Shown here: positions 45,185-57,923 of the stretch, piece by piece
How positions within the stretch are numbered: the stretch's first letter is position 1
How the letters are laid out: the number at the start of each line of letters is the position of its first letter
Assembly: GCF_030704535.1 (NCBI RefSeq)
Contig: NC_081807.1
Span: 17,242,001-17,306,000 of the forward strand
Direction of reading: 5' to 3'
Length of the DNA: 64,000 nt
Origin: Vitis vinifera
Lineage: Eukaryota > Streptophyta > Magnoliopsida > Vitales > Vitaceae
Program-made: the position numbers and the translations under genes
Notes under the pieces: model-generated
Database searches by the model: none
What the model saw: the letters and a program-made list of their open reading frames with translations, nothing else
Told to the model about the DNA's origin: nothing

Positions 45185-45838
45185 ATCTCTCACTAGCTCT
45201 AAAAACATATTAGGCGTAATAGAAAGAATCTATTCCATAACCATATCACCTCCATAAACTATCTCGCAAAACATGTAGTACTTCCCTCTTTGTGTTTTCC
45301 CTTCTAGTGGTTTCTTAGTTATTTTTATATGCCATTACCCTATTGTTGTCACCAAATAGGGTTACATGGGCAATACAACCAATGAAACTACCCTAAGTCC
45401 CATAAAAAACCTCTTAAGCCAAACAACCTCATTTGTTGCTTTAGAAATAATAATAAATATCACCTAGAGTACACACATGCCTAAAGGTAGGCCTACAAGA
45501 GTCCTTATTAGATTAAAAGTCCAAATTTATTTACCCCATGGGTACCAATTCATTGCAATGACACATGCAAGAATTAAAATATTGAAAATTATGAAAATAT
45601 CAATAGTTGGATTTTACATAAATATTGAATAGAAATTGGAGCAAAAAAGTATCGATAAAATAAAAATTCATCAAAATTCATAAAAAAAAAATTTTAAATT
45701 AAAGAAATGATGAAATAAGTAGTAGCACGCATATTTGAAGATAATAATACATTTATCATAAAATTTATGATGTTTAATAATAATTTTTCAAACTTGAAAA
45801 GACACTTAAAGACTAACATAATGATGTATTTAGTTTAT

Positions 45839-45961
<123 letters not shown>

Positions 45962-46126
45962 TATAAAAATAATAACTCAGAAACACATTTTGTTTTAAAT
46001 TAAGAAGTTTGGAAGATATAAATATAGCAAGAAACATATATATTAGTTTTTTATATTATATAGATAGTGGTCCCATGAAAAATAAAAATAATAAAAATAA
46101 GTAATAGATTTAAAAAAAAAAAAATC

Positions 46127-46210
46127 TAATGAATATTTTTCTATTTCCACAAGTGGTGCTTAGAGAGATAATGAATATTTTTCTATTTCCACAAGTGGTG
46201 CTTAGAGAGA
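46127..46210. repeat. Tandem duplication of a 42-bp unit
   Basis: Two adjacent copies of a 42-bp unit starting TAATGAATATTTTTCTATTT and ending GTGCTTAGAGAGA. I saw no clear differences between copies, so the duplication is recent. Confidence 0.9.
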
Positions 46211-47659
46211 AGATAAGATTTGATGATGATGGAGTGAAGAAACATGGGAGATTATGAAAGGTATAAAAGTAGAGGAAGCAACTAATTAAACATCTTTTCC
46301 TCTCATATTATTGTATTTACTACTTAAATTATAATGGAACTAATATCATCTTTAATTTTTTAAAAAAACTTTCTTTTCTGAGACTGATTTCTTTTACCTA
46401 TTGGTCATCATCTCAACCTCTATTTGGTTAGTTATATATTTGTTATCAAATCTTTTACTTCTTGTATATAATTGAAAATTACTAAGCTTAAGTATGGTTT
46501 TTTTTTAATTCTACATATAATTTAAAACTAAATATTATTTAATAGCATTAAGTATTAAGATGTTTGCCTTTTTAAATATTTTATTTCTATTAAGTGTTGA
46601 AAATTAAAGAAAAACCAATATGTTATTTTTAGTAATAAGGAAAAATAAAATATTTTAACTTTTTTTATTCAATCAAAAAATTTAAGAAATAAGTGATAAG
46701 TTAATAAAAAGTAGAAAGAAAAATCTAAAATTTGATAGTAAATTGTTTTAAACAAAAAATTTTAAAAACTAACAACACCTTAGTTTTTTTCTTTTAAATT
46801 TTTAATTTTTTGTATTTTGGATAAAATGTTACCAAGGAAGAACATATTTTCTTAATAGAGGATTTCTTACTTGAATTAGTAACCCCGTTAACTCAATACA
46901 ACATATATGGAAATTATTTTGATTATAGATCTTAATATTATTCATACAAATAAACCAAAATGCATGATACTAGTCTTGAAGTTATTAGTCCTTTCAGAAT
47001 TATGAGCTTTTAAATTGAGTAGAGGCTAGATCCAACTTTATTTTAAAATGCCTCTAAGTATTACATTAGGAAAAAAATAATATTCTTTAGCCATTTAAAA
47101 TAGTTTATAAGAAAAAAAACGATGAAAGTGACAACACTGACATTATGTATGTTGTATTATAGTATATTATAGCGAGTTATTTTTTCTACTTTATAAAAAT
47201 ATCATTGATGCCTCCATTAAAATGGAATTTGAGGAAGGAAAATTTTAGGATATTGATTTCAAATCTACAATTTCAGACTGTGAAAATGTATAATGAAGTT
47301 TACTTGTACATAATATATGTTATACTCTTTAACACCCTTTCTCATATACGACTTTAAACTTATATATTGAGAGTAAATATGGATAAAGAACAACAAATTA
47401 AGGTACACTACAAATTGGAGGGAAAATTTGGGGTGAGGAAAAACTAATGAGAAAAATAAATATCTAAATTATCGATTCAAATGCATGATCTCTTATTAAA
47501 TCAAACTTCGATATCTTATCAACAATCAATTTTCGTAAAAGTTTAAGACGTAAATCATGGTGTTTAACAAAAATAAGGCGGGGGAGGAGGATAAATGACA
47601 CACATGACACATTGCACTTCATTCAAAGTTTTGGGGACTTACTCCTCCAATTTAATATT

Positions 47660-48268
47660 GGGAAACTTTTGTTTTAGGACCCTTATTTATAAAAATATGA
47701 TATTCAAACCCCAAGTTTTTCAAATATAGAAAATAATCATTAATGGGCAAAATAATATGAGATTTGTGCACTTTGTGCTGAGTCAATTTTATCTTCCAAA
47801 AATGCCCTTAATGTCTTATGCATCAGTAGCCAAATAGCCTCCATGTCATACTTTAAAAAAAAAAAACAATTGTGAAAATTGATAATTTCTTAAAAAACCA
47901 CCCGACCCGACATTTGGAACTGGAAAAAAAAAACCAATTCTCTGTTTGAATTGGAAAAAATTCCCAAATTTGATAGTTCTTCATCCCTAATTTGCCTCTC
48001 CCAAATCAGAACATTTGATTGTCCCATTCTCTCTCTCTCTCTCTCTCATTATCTCATTTTAGCCAAAAAAAACCTTCAGTCAAAACTAGAATGGATATCT
48101 AAGTTTCTTCTGAAAAACTCTCGTAGCCCTAAATCTGCATTTTAGTTTGTCAGCAACCAAATTTGATATTTTCCCTAAGCCGGAATCTCAAAAACTTGAC
48201 ATTTCAGAAGATCATTTGAAATCTAAATCAGCCAAAACCTTCATGTCCAACAAACCCAACTGATACCG
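47660..48268. repeat. Left terminal inverted repeat of the MULE
   Basis: 609 bp, inverted relative to 63271-63741. Matching blocks include AACCACCCGACCC, CCCTAAATCTGC-TTTTAGTTTG, TTTTCCCTAAGCC-GAATCTCA and AACAAACCCAACTGATAC, which is the inner limit. It is longer than the right copy because of sequence around 47920-48060 that includes a (CT)n run. Confidence 0.88.
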
Positions 48269-48784
48269 AGATTGAAATTTCCCTTTCTTTCGTCCTCTCA
48301 AAGTTTGGGAACATTTATCTCATTCGTTTTCATGTCTGCAGTGAGCTGGAGAGGAGAGCGTGTTTAAATTAGAAAATTTTCACATATTTTAGTGAAAAAA
48401 CCGTGAATGGAAAACCATGTTTAAATTTGCAAAATGTGGTACATTTCTGAGAAGAAACCTTCAATCGAAAACCTGAATCTACATTTTTCTTTGTTGTGCA
48501 GTTTTTGAAGAAGCAAATGAAGCACTTCATGGTAACAACATCCAGTTAAAAAAAGGGTTTGAGGAAGCAACAGTGTGATTCAAATTCTGGTTCAATTGAG
48601 TAAACCCGAATGAAAACGGCAAGTGTGAAATATTGCCTTCGTGAAGAAGAAATCTCCTCTTCGTCTGATTGGGTTGCATATTGGCCTAAACCCCACCAAA
48701 ATATTAAGGTAATTAATTTGTATTTAGAGTTGGCATCATGTTTTGCAATTTTTGTGAGTTTGTTCACCTTAGATGTGAGCACTG

Positions 48785-51330
48785 CTTGACTGAGCCTTAG
48801 GTATTATCTTAGTAACCCTTAGGTACTATCGTAATAAACTTTAGGTACTACCTTAATGTCCCTTAGGTACTACCTTAATACCCCTTAGGTACTACCTTAA
48901 TGTCCCTTAGGTACTACCTTAATGTCTCTTAGGTACTGCCTTAATGTCCCTTAGGTACTAACTGACTGTACCACATTGTCTCCACATTTCGGAACCTTAA
49001 CAATGCACCCGATCACAACTTGGGTACTAGCTTCATAAACACTTTATGGTTAGTTTGTGAATTCTAGGTACTACTATGGTCAATCATAGGATGTATTTTT
49101 GTCATTCAATTTCATCATAGTTTGATACATAACCAAGCCATTTGGTTGAAAATGATAGTTTCTTTAATTGAGCATGACATTGTTATGTTGTAATAGGTTA
49201 TGCATCCCGTTCACCTTAGTTCATACCTTATTGCACCTGATTAACTACCTTAATGTCGCTAAGGCACCACCTTAAAGTGGCAAAGGTACTAGTTTAATGT
49301 GCCTAGGGTACTCCTTTAATGTGCCTAAGGTACTACCTTAAGGTAGCTTAAGTACTACCTTAGTGAACCTTAGGAGTACTTCTTGACTGCAACTTATGGA
49401 CTACCCTATTGAACCTTAAGAGTACTACCTTACTGCAACTTAGGGACTACCATTGTCAACCTTAGTTATTAACTTAATGAAGCTTAGGTCGTGAGTTCTT
49501 GAACCTTGGGTTGTTCATCAATCCTAGTTAGCACTTCCCTCAACCATAGGACCTAAGCTTCACATTCAATTTCATCCTAATTTGACGCTGAATGGATATA
49601 TGCCCAACATCTTCCCTCAGTACACAATGTCTTGAATTGTCATTGGCATTAGTTAAAAATAATTTATTTTTGAGAATGTTCTCCTTAGGTACTACCCTAA
49701 TGCACTTTACTTACTATTGTCATCCACTTTAGGTTCAACTTTAATGCATCATAGGTGGTATCTCACTACTTTTTATGTTGTAAGGTCCAATTGGTTATTG
49801 TCCTTATTGCACGTTGGAGAAATGTTGCACTTTCGAACTCAAGACACATTTCTTTGATTCCATTACAGATTTGATAATGGCATTACTTTGTCTTAATTGG
49901 TTAGTCACTTCGTACATGATTTTCAAGTAATAGTGTGAAGGTACTATCTTAATGTACCCTAGGTACTATCTCAACATATCATATGTACTACCTAAATGTC
50001 CCTTAGGTACTACCTTACTATAACACTCTCTCCACAATTCAGTACTTGAATTGTGCAAGCAAGCACAAATTTCCTACTAGCTTTGTTTCCCAATCAGTAG
50101 TTAATTTATGAATACAACGTACTACCATGGTCAACCATAGTATGTATGCTTTGATATTCAATTTCCAACTAGTTTAAAAAAAAAAAACCCAAGAAATTAA
50201 ACTGAATAGACAATTTCCTTAATTAAGAATGACATTGTTATGTTGCAATAGGTTAACCATTTTTTTCACCTCTGGTAATACCTTATGGCATCTAAGTTAC
50301 AACCTTGATGTGGCTAAGGTACTACCTGAAAATGCCTACGGTACTACCTTAATGTGCTTAAGGTACTACCTTAATGTGTCTAAGGTACTACCTTAGTTAA
50401 CCTTAGAACTACTATCTTACTGCATCTTAGGGACTACCCTAGTTAACTTTACGACTACTACCTGACTGCAACTTAGGGAGTACCCTAATGAATATTAATT
50501 GTACTACCTTACTGCAGCTTAGGGACTACCATTGTGAACCTTAGTTATTAACTTAATGGAGCTTAGGTAGTGAGTTCATGAACCTTGGGTTGTTTATCAT
50601 TCTTAGGTAGCACATTCCTTAACCATATGTCCTATGCTTGACATTCAATTCCATCATAATTTGACAATGGCATTACTTTCTATTGCACTTTCGAACTGAA
50701 GACACATTTCTTTCATTCCATTACAGATTCAATAATGGCATTACTTTCTGTTATTTGGTTAGTCACTTCGTACGTTATATACTCATAATAGTTTGAAGGT
50801 ACTATCTTAATGTACTATAGGTACTATCTCAATATATCATAGGTACTACTTAAATGTCCCTTAGGTACTACGTTACTATAACACTTTCTCTCCATAGTTC
50901 AATACTTAAATCGTGCAACTGACCACAACTTTCCTACTAGCTTTGTTTCCCAAGGTGTAGTTAATTTGTGATTCCAACGTTCAACCATGGTAAACCTTAG
51001 TATGTATGCTTCGACATTCAATTTCCACCTAGTTTATAAAAAACAAAGCAATTACACTGAATAGACAATTTCTTTCATTGAGAATGGCATTGTTGTGTTG
51101 TAATAGGTTAGCCATCTTTTCCACCCCTAGTAATACCTTATGGCATCCGAGTTACAACCTTATTGTGGCTAAGGTACTACCTTAATGTGTCTAAAGTACT
51201 ACCTTATTTAACCTTACGAGTACTATCTTTCTACATCTTAGGGACTACCCTAGTTAACCTTACGACTATTACCTTACATTTGTTGTTTATCAATCCTAGG
51301 TAGCACATTCCTCATCCATAAGACCAACAC
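48785..51330. repeat. Minisatellite of 22-bp dyad-symmetric units inside the MULE
   Basis: Dozens of copies of a 22-bp unit of the type CTTAGGTACTACCTTAATGTCC. The core AGGTACTACCT is an odd-centred palindrome (AGGTA-C-TACCT). Perfect tandem stretches occur at 48830-48960; elsewhere units are spaced or decayed. A higher-order repeat of about 0.9-1.06 kb is visible: GACATTGTTATGTTGTAATA and its variants recur at about 49174, 50232 and 51087, each followed by a similar set of units. There is no protein-coding potential. Confidence 0.9.
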
Positions 51331-52856
51331 TTGACATTCAATTTCATCATAATTTCACACTGACAAAGATATATGTCCAAGCATTATGGACTAACCAATT
51401 TTGATGCCTAGTTGTCCCTGTATACAGATTTTCATCCACATCTCTGTATTACTATAAAGATATGTATAAAATGATTTGGTACTATAATGATGACATAATT
51501 TTGTACGATAACACATATATGTGGTATACACCAGTGTGAACATTTTTTCCATATATGAACATTTTGGTTTGAACTCCACATTTGTTGGCTTTCCTTGCTT
51601 CATTTTTTGTCCCCTTGTTGTCTTTGCAACTTTCCTTAACCAATGTTAATTGTTTTTTTTATCAGGTATGCAGCTGCCAAGTAATTTGTAGATCATCATT
51701 ACAAGCCAAAATGCAAATTCATCTTTTCCGTGAACCTTCACAGTGGCTTCCAATTATTGTTGCCGCTCTAACATCTACTCCTGATATGTGGCCCACTGTT
51801 AAAGCTCAAAAAGTGGATACTCTAAACGAGTTTTTCATATTATAGTGTTATAATTAAAAGTTTTTCGTTTATCATACTATTGTCGTTTTCGTAATTACAA
51901 TTATATGTCCTTTGTTGTGATTTATTACTATTAACAGTATTTTCATATTTATACAACATATTTTATACAACATTATTAGAATCATTTTCCTGATTCTCAT
52001 ATAAGTGTTATTCACATCAACACTGCCTAATGAATATGTGTTAAAAAAAAATACCCTTTCATTATAATAAGTGCGAAGTGGGTTGTAATTGTAATTTTAA
52101 TACTAAGCGATAACCATTTGTTACTTCGATCGTGTCTGAACATCGTCCATCCTCAATAACCTGTTTGTGCTTTATGTATATTTTGCATAGGTAAAAATTC
52201 ATGCATAGGAATATTTCCAATGTAGCAATTGAACAACTATATAAAGCTTTTTATCACCATTAACAACTACATGTCATGTCCTACTATTAAATGCATGTCC
52301 ATCATAATTGCATTACACATTTCGTGGGGTTCAGATTACAAACTACTGGAAAATTTTCAACAGCACTTTCAATTGCTACCATGGAAACATGCATCCAATT
52401 GTCCTTATTATTCTCCTATGACCTACATGTACTTCTATTAGGCTGAAGAGAAGGAAAAAAAATTATCATCAAACACACTGTTATCTCATAGATTAAATTA
52501 TGCTTCTATGTTCTACATAACATAGTCATCTCATTCCAATATAAATGAAAGTACCTGGGCACAAAGCAGCGATATCCTACTCAAGTTAATTAACAATTCA
52601 ATTTCAGTCAATCTAATGAAACAAAAGTTTCTGATTAGCCACATTGTTAGCATCTATGGACTGTAATTCTTCAAACAAATGGCTTATGTAGCGGCCCACA
52701 TACCATTCATCAAATACAGACACAATGAAGTTGAAACATATCTATTTACTACATATGGCATACAAATGGTCAGAAGCCAAAATTAATACTTTCCAATTGT
52801 ATATTAACCGAATTTGTCCTGACATTTTTCTCATCGTCATTTCAATGTAATTTAAT
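51331..52856. other. MULE interior without recognised features
   Basis: AT-rich, no supported gene. Short frames (for example 51582-51845) have no domain or codon pattern that I recognise. Confidence 0.4.
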
Positions 52857-52994
52857 ATCATGTCCTCTCGTCAAACACTGCCTGATGTTCCTCATTTTTT
52901 CAGCACTTTGAGGTTGTGTTTCTCCAATTTCTGCATTCATTTATCCATCTCCATCATTTTCTACCCCATCTCCCGAATTTTCTTCGTTCTCTAC
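52857..52994 (-). pseudogene. Candidate 3' exon in the MULE
   Basis: After an acceptor-like CTTTTTCCAG the minus strand reads acidic protein-like sequence (VENEENSGDGVENDGDG, stop, MNAEIGETQPQSAEKM and on to a TGA at 52857). It may be a last exon of a longer form of the ULP1-like gene. Evidence is weak and it contains a stop. Confidence 0.25.
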
Positions 52995-53983
52995 CTGGAA
53001 AAAGTCACAGAAACCATCCCATAATCAACCAATGGACCACCAACCAAAACTACAATAATTTTTAAGTGGATACCAAATAAAAGCAAACAAAACTATAGGC
53101 GACAAAGCAAAAGTAGTTACAAGCATTGGCTTAAAATCCACATCTCTCATATGAAAGCAAAGTACGATTTCCTGTTAAATTAATTTATTTGTGTCTAAAA
53201 TTGAATGTATTTGAAACATTTATTTATGAATCAAACATAAATGGCCAAGCTTATAAAAGCATGTTCCAAATGCAACTCAATGTGGCATACAAATTTCTTT
53301 GTCTTCTCAAGTGTAATCCATTGTAACATAATATTTTTCATATCATTTTTCAGAGTTCAATTCATAATAAATGAAAATTTAAGTTCAAAAGCGAGCTCAA
53401 CAAAACTGAACTAAGAACCAAAAAACTCATAATTTTAACTACACAGGTCAACTTCGGAATTTATCACATAATACTATCTTATATGCAAAAAGGCCTGGAA
53501 ATAGTGTCAAACTCTAGCTTATTTACTAAATATTATAAGTGTTTCATTTTCAATGCAAATAAAGGAACAACTATTTCAGAGGGAACTTCATACTTTAAAG
53601 AACTAAGTTGAGAGTTGTGCAATTGGTAGGTCCTCCAATGAAGGAACAATAGGGTAATAATTTGACATATTTACTAGCTAACAAAAAAATCACAAGACAC
53701 ATCAGTTTTTGAAAAAAAATACCGTTGTCATTCAGTACCTTCCATTTTCTCCAATTTGTTAATATGCAAATTATTGTCCATTCTTGTCCAAAAACAAAAC
53801 TTACCTTTATTAACTTTGTAACTTAAAGTCATGAATAAATAACTTGACATGGCTGAAATTCATCAAAATGATCAGAAGAGGAAATTAAAGGGATAACACA
53901 ACTAACTTCACTACTTACAAATGCAAAACTAGGTGTCATTCTACGAAATACCTTATTTTGACATTTTCCGGTCCGATAACCTC

Positions 53984-56979
53984 TCACAATCCACATGCCT
54001 GTATAATATTTCCCCTAACATTGTTGGCTTCATTAAGGAGCAATGTCACAACCATTTGCAACCTGTAAACATGCATTTTCTCCTACAAATAACATTAAAA
54101 ATTATTTGCAAGTGTATACAAAATTGGAAGATATGATTAAAACATGTTGTAACGCAACACTAACCTCCGCAACTGCTTGTGTTAAGGTAGCCCCATTCCA
54201 ATATTTCATGTACTTGAGTGCAAAAATACCACAGTCATACCTAGAAGACCATAACGTTTGGATTATCATACACATACATCAATCGTCTAACGCATTTTAA
54301 CTACAACTTTATTGCAACCAAAGCTGTCATTCACAACAAAATTTACCCATTTTTTTGTTGCACTAGATCTGGCTGTACATGGACCAATTTTGAAACCTCC
54401 ACATTCACATGAATTCCATGTGCATGCAATGCTCTCTCCAAAGCCATTGACAATTGCCTAGTGGAAGCACTAATGTAGTTCCCTCTTCGTAGTGGTAGAC
54501 TAGAAAGGATCTCGATACGGCCAGCCAGAATGTTCAGCACATGAAGGTGCCAATGGTTATTCTCGCATACGGGAATGAACAACTACATTATCAACAATTG
54601 AATTGTTAGGGTCTATGTTGATAGATATAAGCCATATTGTTAGGTAGCTATGAAAGGAGTATGTTAATGTATCATTTCACGGTACGCTACATCGTGTCCC
54701 ACTATGTCAGCTTGAAGAAACATGCGTGATCTGTCAAGTATTTCTTCTTTTCTGGCTTTCGGTAAAAGACTAGCAAGAACAACCTGTTCAAGTTGGGGAT
54801 TAGTCAATAATAACATAAACGAATACAATTTACTTTTCCTTAATGTAATAAATAAGTCTCGAAAAGTGTGTACCGAAAATGAAGGATCGAAGTAGTGGCA
54901 GCGTCGTGGATGTGGTTGGTTAGCATTCAACATGCGAGACATAACACCAATAATCTGGAAAAAAAAAAATTCGATACTCAATTATTAGCCAAGTTTAAAG
55001 CATCTATTATTGGAAAAAAAATAATGTGAATTAGGTATTCAGGAAATTGGAGGATTAGTAGCTTACAATGTTGTTCACCCATCGACCTCCATTGAGAGAA
55101 GCGAGCTCGACCCTCGTAATAAACAGTCCGTGCATATCACATACAACCTCGCTGAAATGTCATAAAAGATTATGTTAAACCATGCAATAGAGGCATATTT
55201 ATGCACATTAAATATGGTTGCAAATGAAATTCAAAAACTACCTTGGATCAGCATCTTCGTCTAAAGCAAAATCAGCTACCAACCTATCTTTATGTGATAT
55301 TTTCGGGAACAGTTTAAGGCATTGTGCAACAAATGGAGATTTACAAATGGCAAGCCTTTTCACAATCCGCCTACCAGTCCGTTTATATTTGTGACTTGAG
55401 GTTGGTATGTCTAAATGGCTGTGAGTAGCTATTGTGCCAACATTTTGGACATCTTCTACACTTTCCAAGTGTGGGTAAGGATAGGATTGGTCATGAGATT
55501 CTTAGTGTAGTGATGAAGGTCCATGGTCAAATGCAGATTCATGTCTTTCAATTGGAGAATGCGGTGCTAATGGTAGGTTGGGTTGTTCAACAAATTCTTC
55601 AGCTGAAAGCTGAATGTCGCCTGTCATAGGAGCTGGTTCATCTTAGACTTGGGCTGAAGGCTGGGTTGGAGTAGTTGAACATCGGTATTGCGACCCAAAC
55701 TGACGGGAAATCAATTCAGCAACATCGTCAGCTAATGAAGAGGCTAATCTCAACAATTTTTCTGAGTTTTCTACCATACATGCTTGAATTACCTAAGATG
55801 AGGAGGAAAAATTTTGAAACAAAAAATCAATGACTGAAATGAGGTGAAAAAAATTGCATTACTGTAATACAACTATGCATATGTGAGCTTGGCTATCAAT
55901 GAAGACATTTACAACGTCAGTAGCATCATCAGAAGTCGAGGACTGCCCACCTGCTGCCTGTGCATGGGAGTGGGCAGCAGATTCTGGTAGTTGTTGAGTC
56001 TGGAAAGGGTCGTTAAACAAAAATTAGAATATATTTTTTTAAATATGGAGATAACTTGGATAAGAAATTTTTTATAACGAAAGAAGTGTACAGTTGGACC
56101 TTACATGGACATGACCATAACCACCAAATGTGGCAATTTCAGCTGATAACCGTCTTTTGATTAGGTCATCACTCCATGCAGCAAGTAATGCCATAGTGAC
56201 ATCAATCGTGACGGATGGCAAATAAAATTTTGTCATGTAGAAGAGCTGTGAAATGACAGGAAAATGTAATAGTTGAAACACATTCAACAACATCTTTGAA
56301 TACGGTTTAAAATAAATTGTAATTTAAATGAAACTACATTAAAAGGAGAGAATGTAGTAGACAAAATTAAAACAATAGATTCATTAAGTCTTAACTGTAC
56401 CTGGAGAAAAATAAAGCAACCGCGTATGTAAGTTGGCTGGTTTTTCTGGTATTCTCTGATTCCATCCTCTATGTAATGTAGGACAAATTTTGACCAATTC
56501 TCTTGGACACCAACGTCATCATCCCATATGGTGTCCCATAGGTCACGTATTCCTTCAAGCTTGGAGTTAGGTGCAAGTAGGGTGGCACATGCAAAAATCA
56601 AGAAAGTCTTCCTGAAGTCATCACCAATGGCCAAGTTCTCTAGATTTTGCTCCAATAGACTTATGGTGTAGGTGCGATTAGAGGTGTCTCTCCTAGTATG
56701 CACCACAATCTCCTCACCATTACATGGGATGCCCATAATATTGCCGACATCTTGTGCTATTACCGGGACAACAACGCCAGTAGCCATATTCAGTTGATGG
56801 TAGGCAGTGTCATAATTAGAAATTATCCAAGAACACAACTCGTAGCGTAGTTCTCGACAAGCCAAGTGTAGAAGTCCTCCAAATCCCATTTCGGTAATAG
56901 CGTCTCGTTTATCATCAGGAAGCCTCGCGATGACTGAAATGAATTTTTTGCCAGAACACCATGATTTTGGCAGTTTCAC
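53984..56979 (-). pseudogene. MULE-borne ULP1-like (C48 cysteine protease) gene, decayed
   Basis: A multi-exon gene. The 5' exon (56979-about 56403) encodes a 190-residue plant-mobile-domain/DUF1985-like region (FISVIARLPDDKRDAITEMG, FGGLLHLACRELRYELCSWI, VVVPVIAQDVGNIMGIPCNG). Further exons (56250-56100, 56020-55900, 55790-55238) carry low-complexity and basic linkers with stops near 55643 and 55503. The protease domain comes last: ENNHWHLHVLNI holds the catalytic His, VQQKNG-YDCGIFALKYM holds Gln and Cys. An intron of 106 bp (54346-54241, GT..AG) joins GG to GTATGAC in frame. The expected Asp in ILDSLP is Ser here (EILSSLP). The gene ends near LQACGL-type sequence at 53984. In the ULP1 family the enzyme removes SUMO; here it is probably inactive. 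Confidence 0.75.
54241..54346 (-). other. Intron in the protease domain of the ULP1-like gene
   Basis: Donor GG^GTAAAT at 54346 and acceptor CTAG^GTATGAC at 54241. Removing the 106 bases joins QQKNG to YDCGIF without frame change, restoring the family-typical active-site segment. Confidence 0.8.
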
Positions 56980-57923
56980 CTGCAGTCAGTGGGCAATTTC
57001 TATTAGTATCAAAACATATCAATATAGGGGGAAATAAATAAAAAAATTAAAAAAATTTCAATTCAGTTTACAAACTGTATTTTGTTGGCAACCTGGCTGC
57101 ATGTAGCTGGGAGGTGTTCTTTTCTTTTCCGCCGAACAGTGGTCATCTATATATTAGTGAGGAATGTGTTCAAGGTATTCAATGTTAGTCGCGGACTGTG
57201 CAAAGTACAGAAAGTGAATAGAATGATCAGCAACGGTAGGACCAACAACAACAGCAAATGCCTAGGAAAATTTATTTTGTAAGGAAATAACAATTCTGAT
57301 GAGATTGTACACTTCCCAAGAAAATAAAACATCTTAATACCATGGCATCCACAAAAAAAAAAAAAAACCATGTATCTCCACTAAGGCAAATGATTTTCTT
57401 CTGATAGGTCAGTGTTGTCTGTTCATTCAAAATCACAGCAGATTCTTATATTTGAACTTGTAAATTCACATATAAACCAAACTTCCATCGAATGAAAAAT
57501 GTTAGAAGTGATTCAACATTAACAGTTCAAAAGTTTACACTTGACCATTAGGTTAGCTATTCATAACAAATGAAACTAAACAAAGCATGCAACAACTGAC
57601 AAGGGAAATAGGTCATGGTGTAAGTAAAGAGTACATGAAAAACAATGAATGGAAACACATGCAAGGAAAAATGGTCTCTGAACTTCAACTGGAATGTTCA
57701 ATTCTGATTACTATGCTTTAAAATATATTAATGCATGCTAATTCACACACAAGATGGCTAGTTACAGGAAAAGAAACATAAGTTATAACGTAACTAGTTA
57801 AGTAACAAACATGATTAAGATTGCATACTGGGTAACAACACATACTCATGCGTTCCAAAAATACATATGAAAGTACATTAATACAAATGTTCAGTAATAG
57901 AAGTACATAAAACAACGATGCAC
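56980..57923. other. Spacer between the two MULE genes
   Basis: Between the 5' end of the ULP1-like gene and the 3' end of the transposase gene. AT-rich, no frame supported; probably holds the promoter of the former and the terminator of the latter. Confidence 0.4.

Noticed and set aside
48785-51330. CRISPR-like array of regular short repeats
   Set aside because: Units are directly adjacent or variably spaced without unique fixed-length spacers, in a plant nuclear transposon; it is a minisatellite.
51582-51845. 87-codon plus frame beginning with a hydrophobic, signal-peptide-like run
   Set aside because: No homology recognised, it lies inside the MULE opposite to its genes, and it lacks any supporting promoter or relatives.
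53140-53930. Additional exons of the ULP1-like gene downstream of its stop
   Set aside because: No frame continues with protein-like text and no domain could be seen; only the weak candidate at 52857-52994 was kept.
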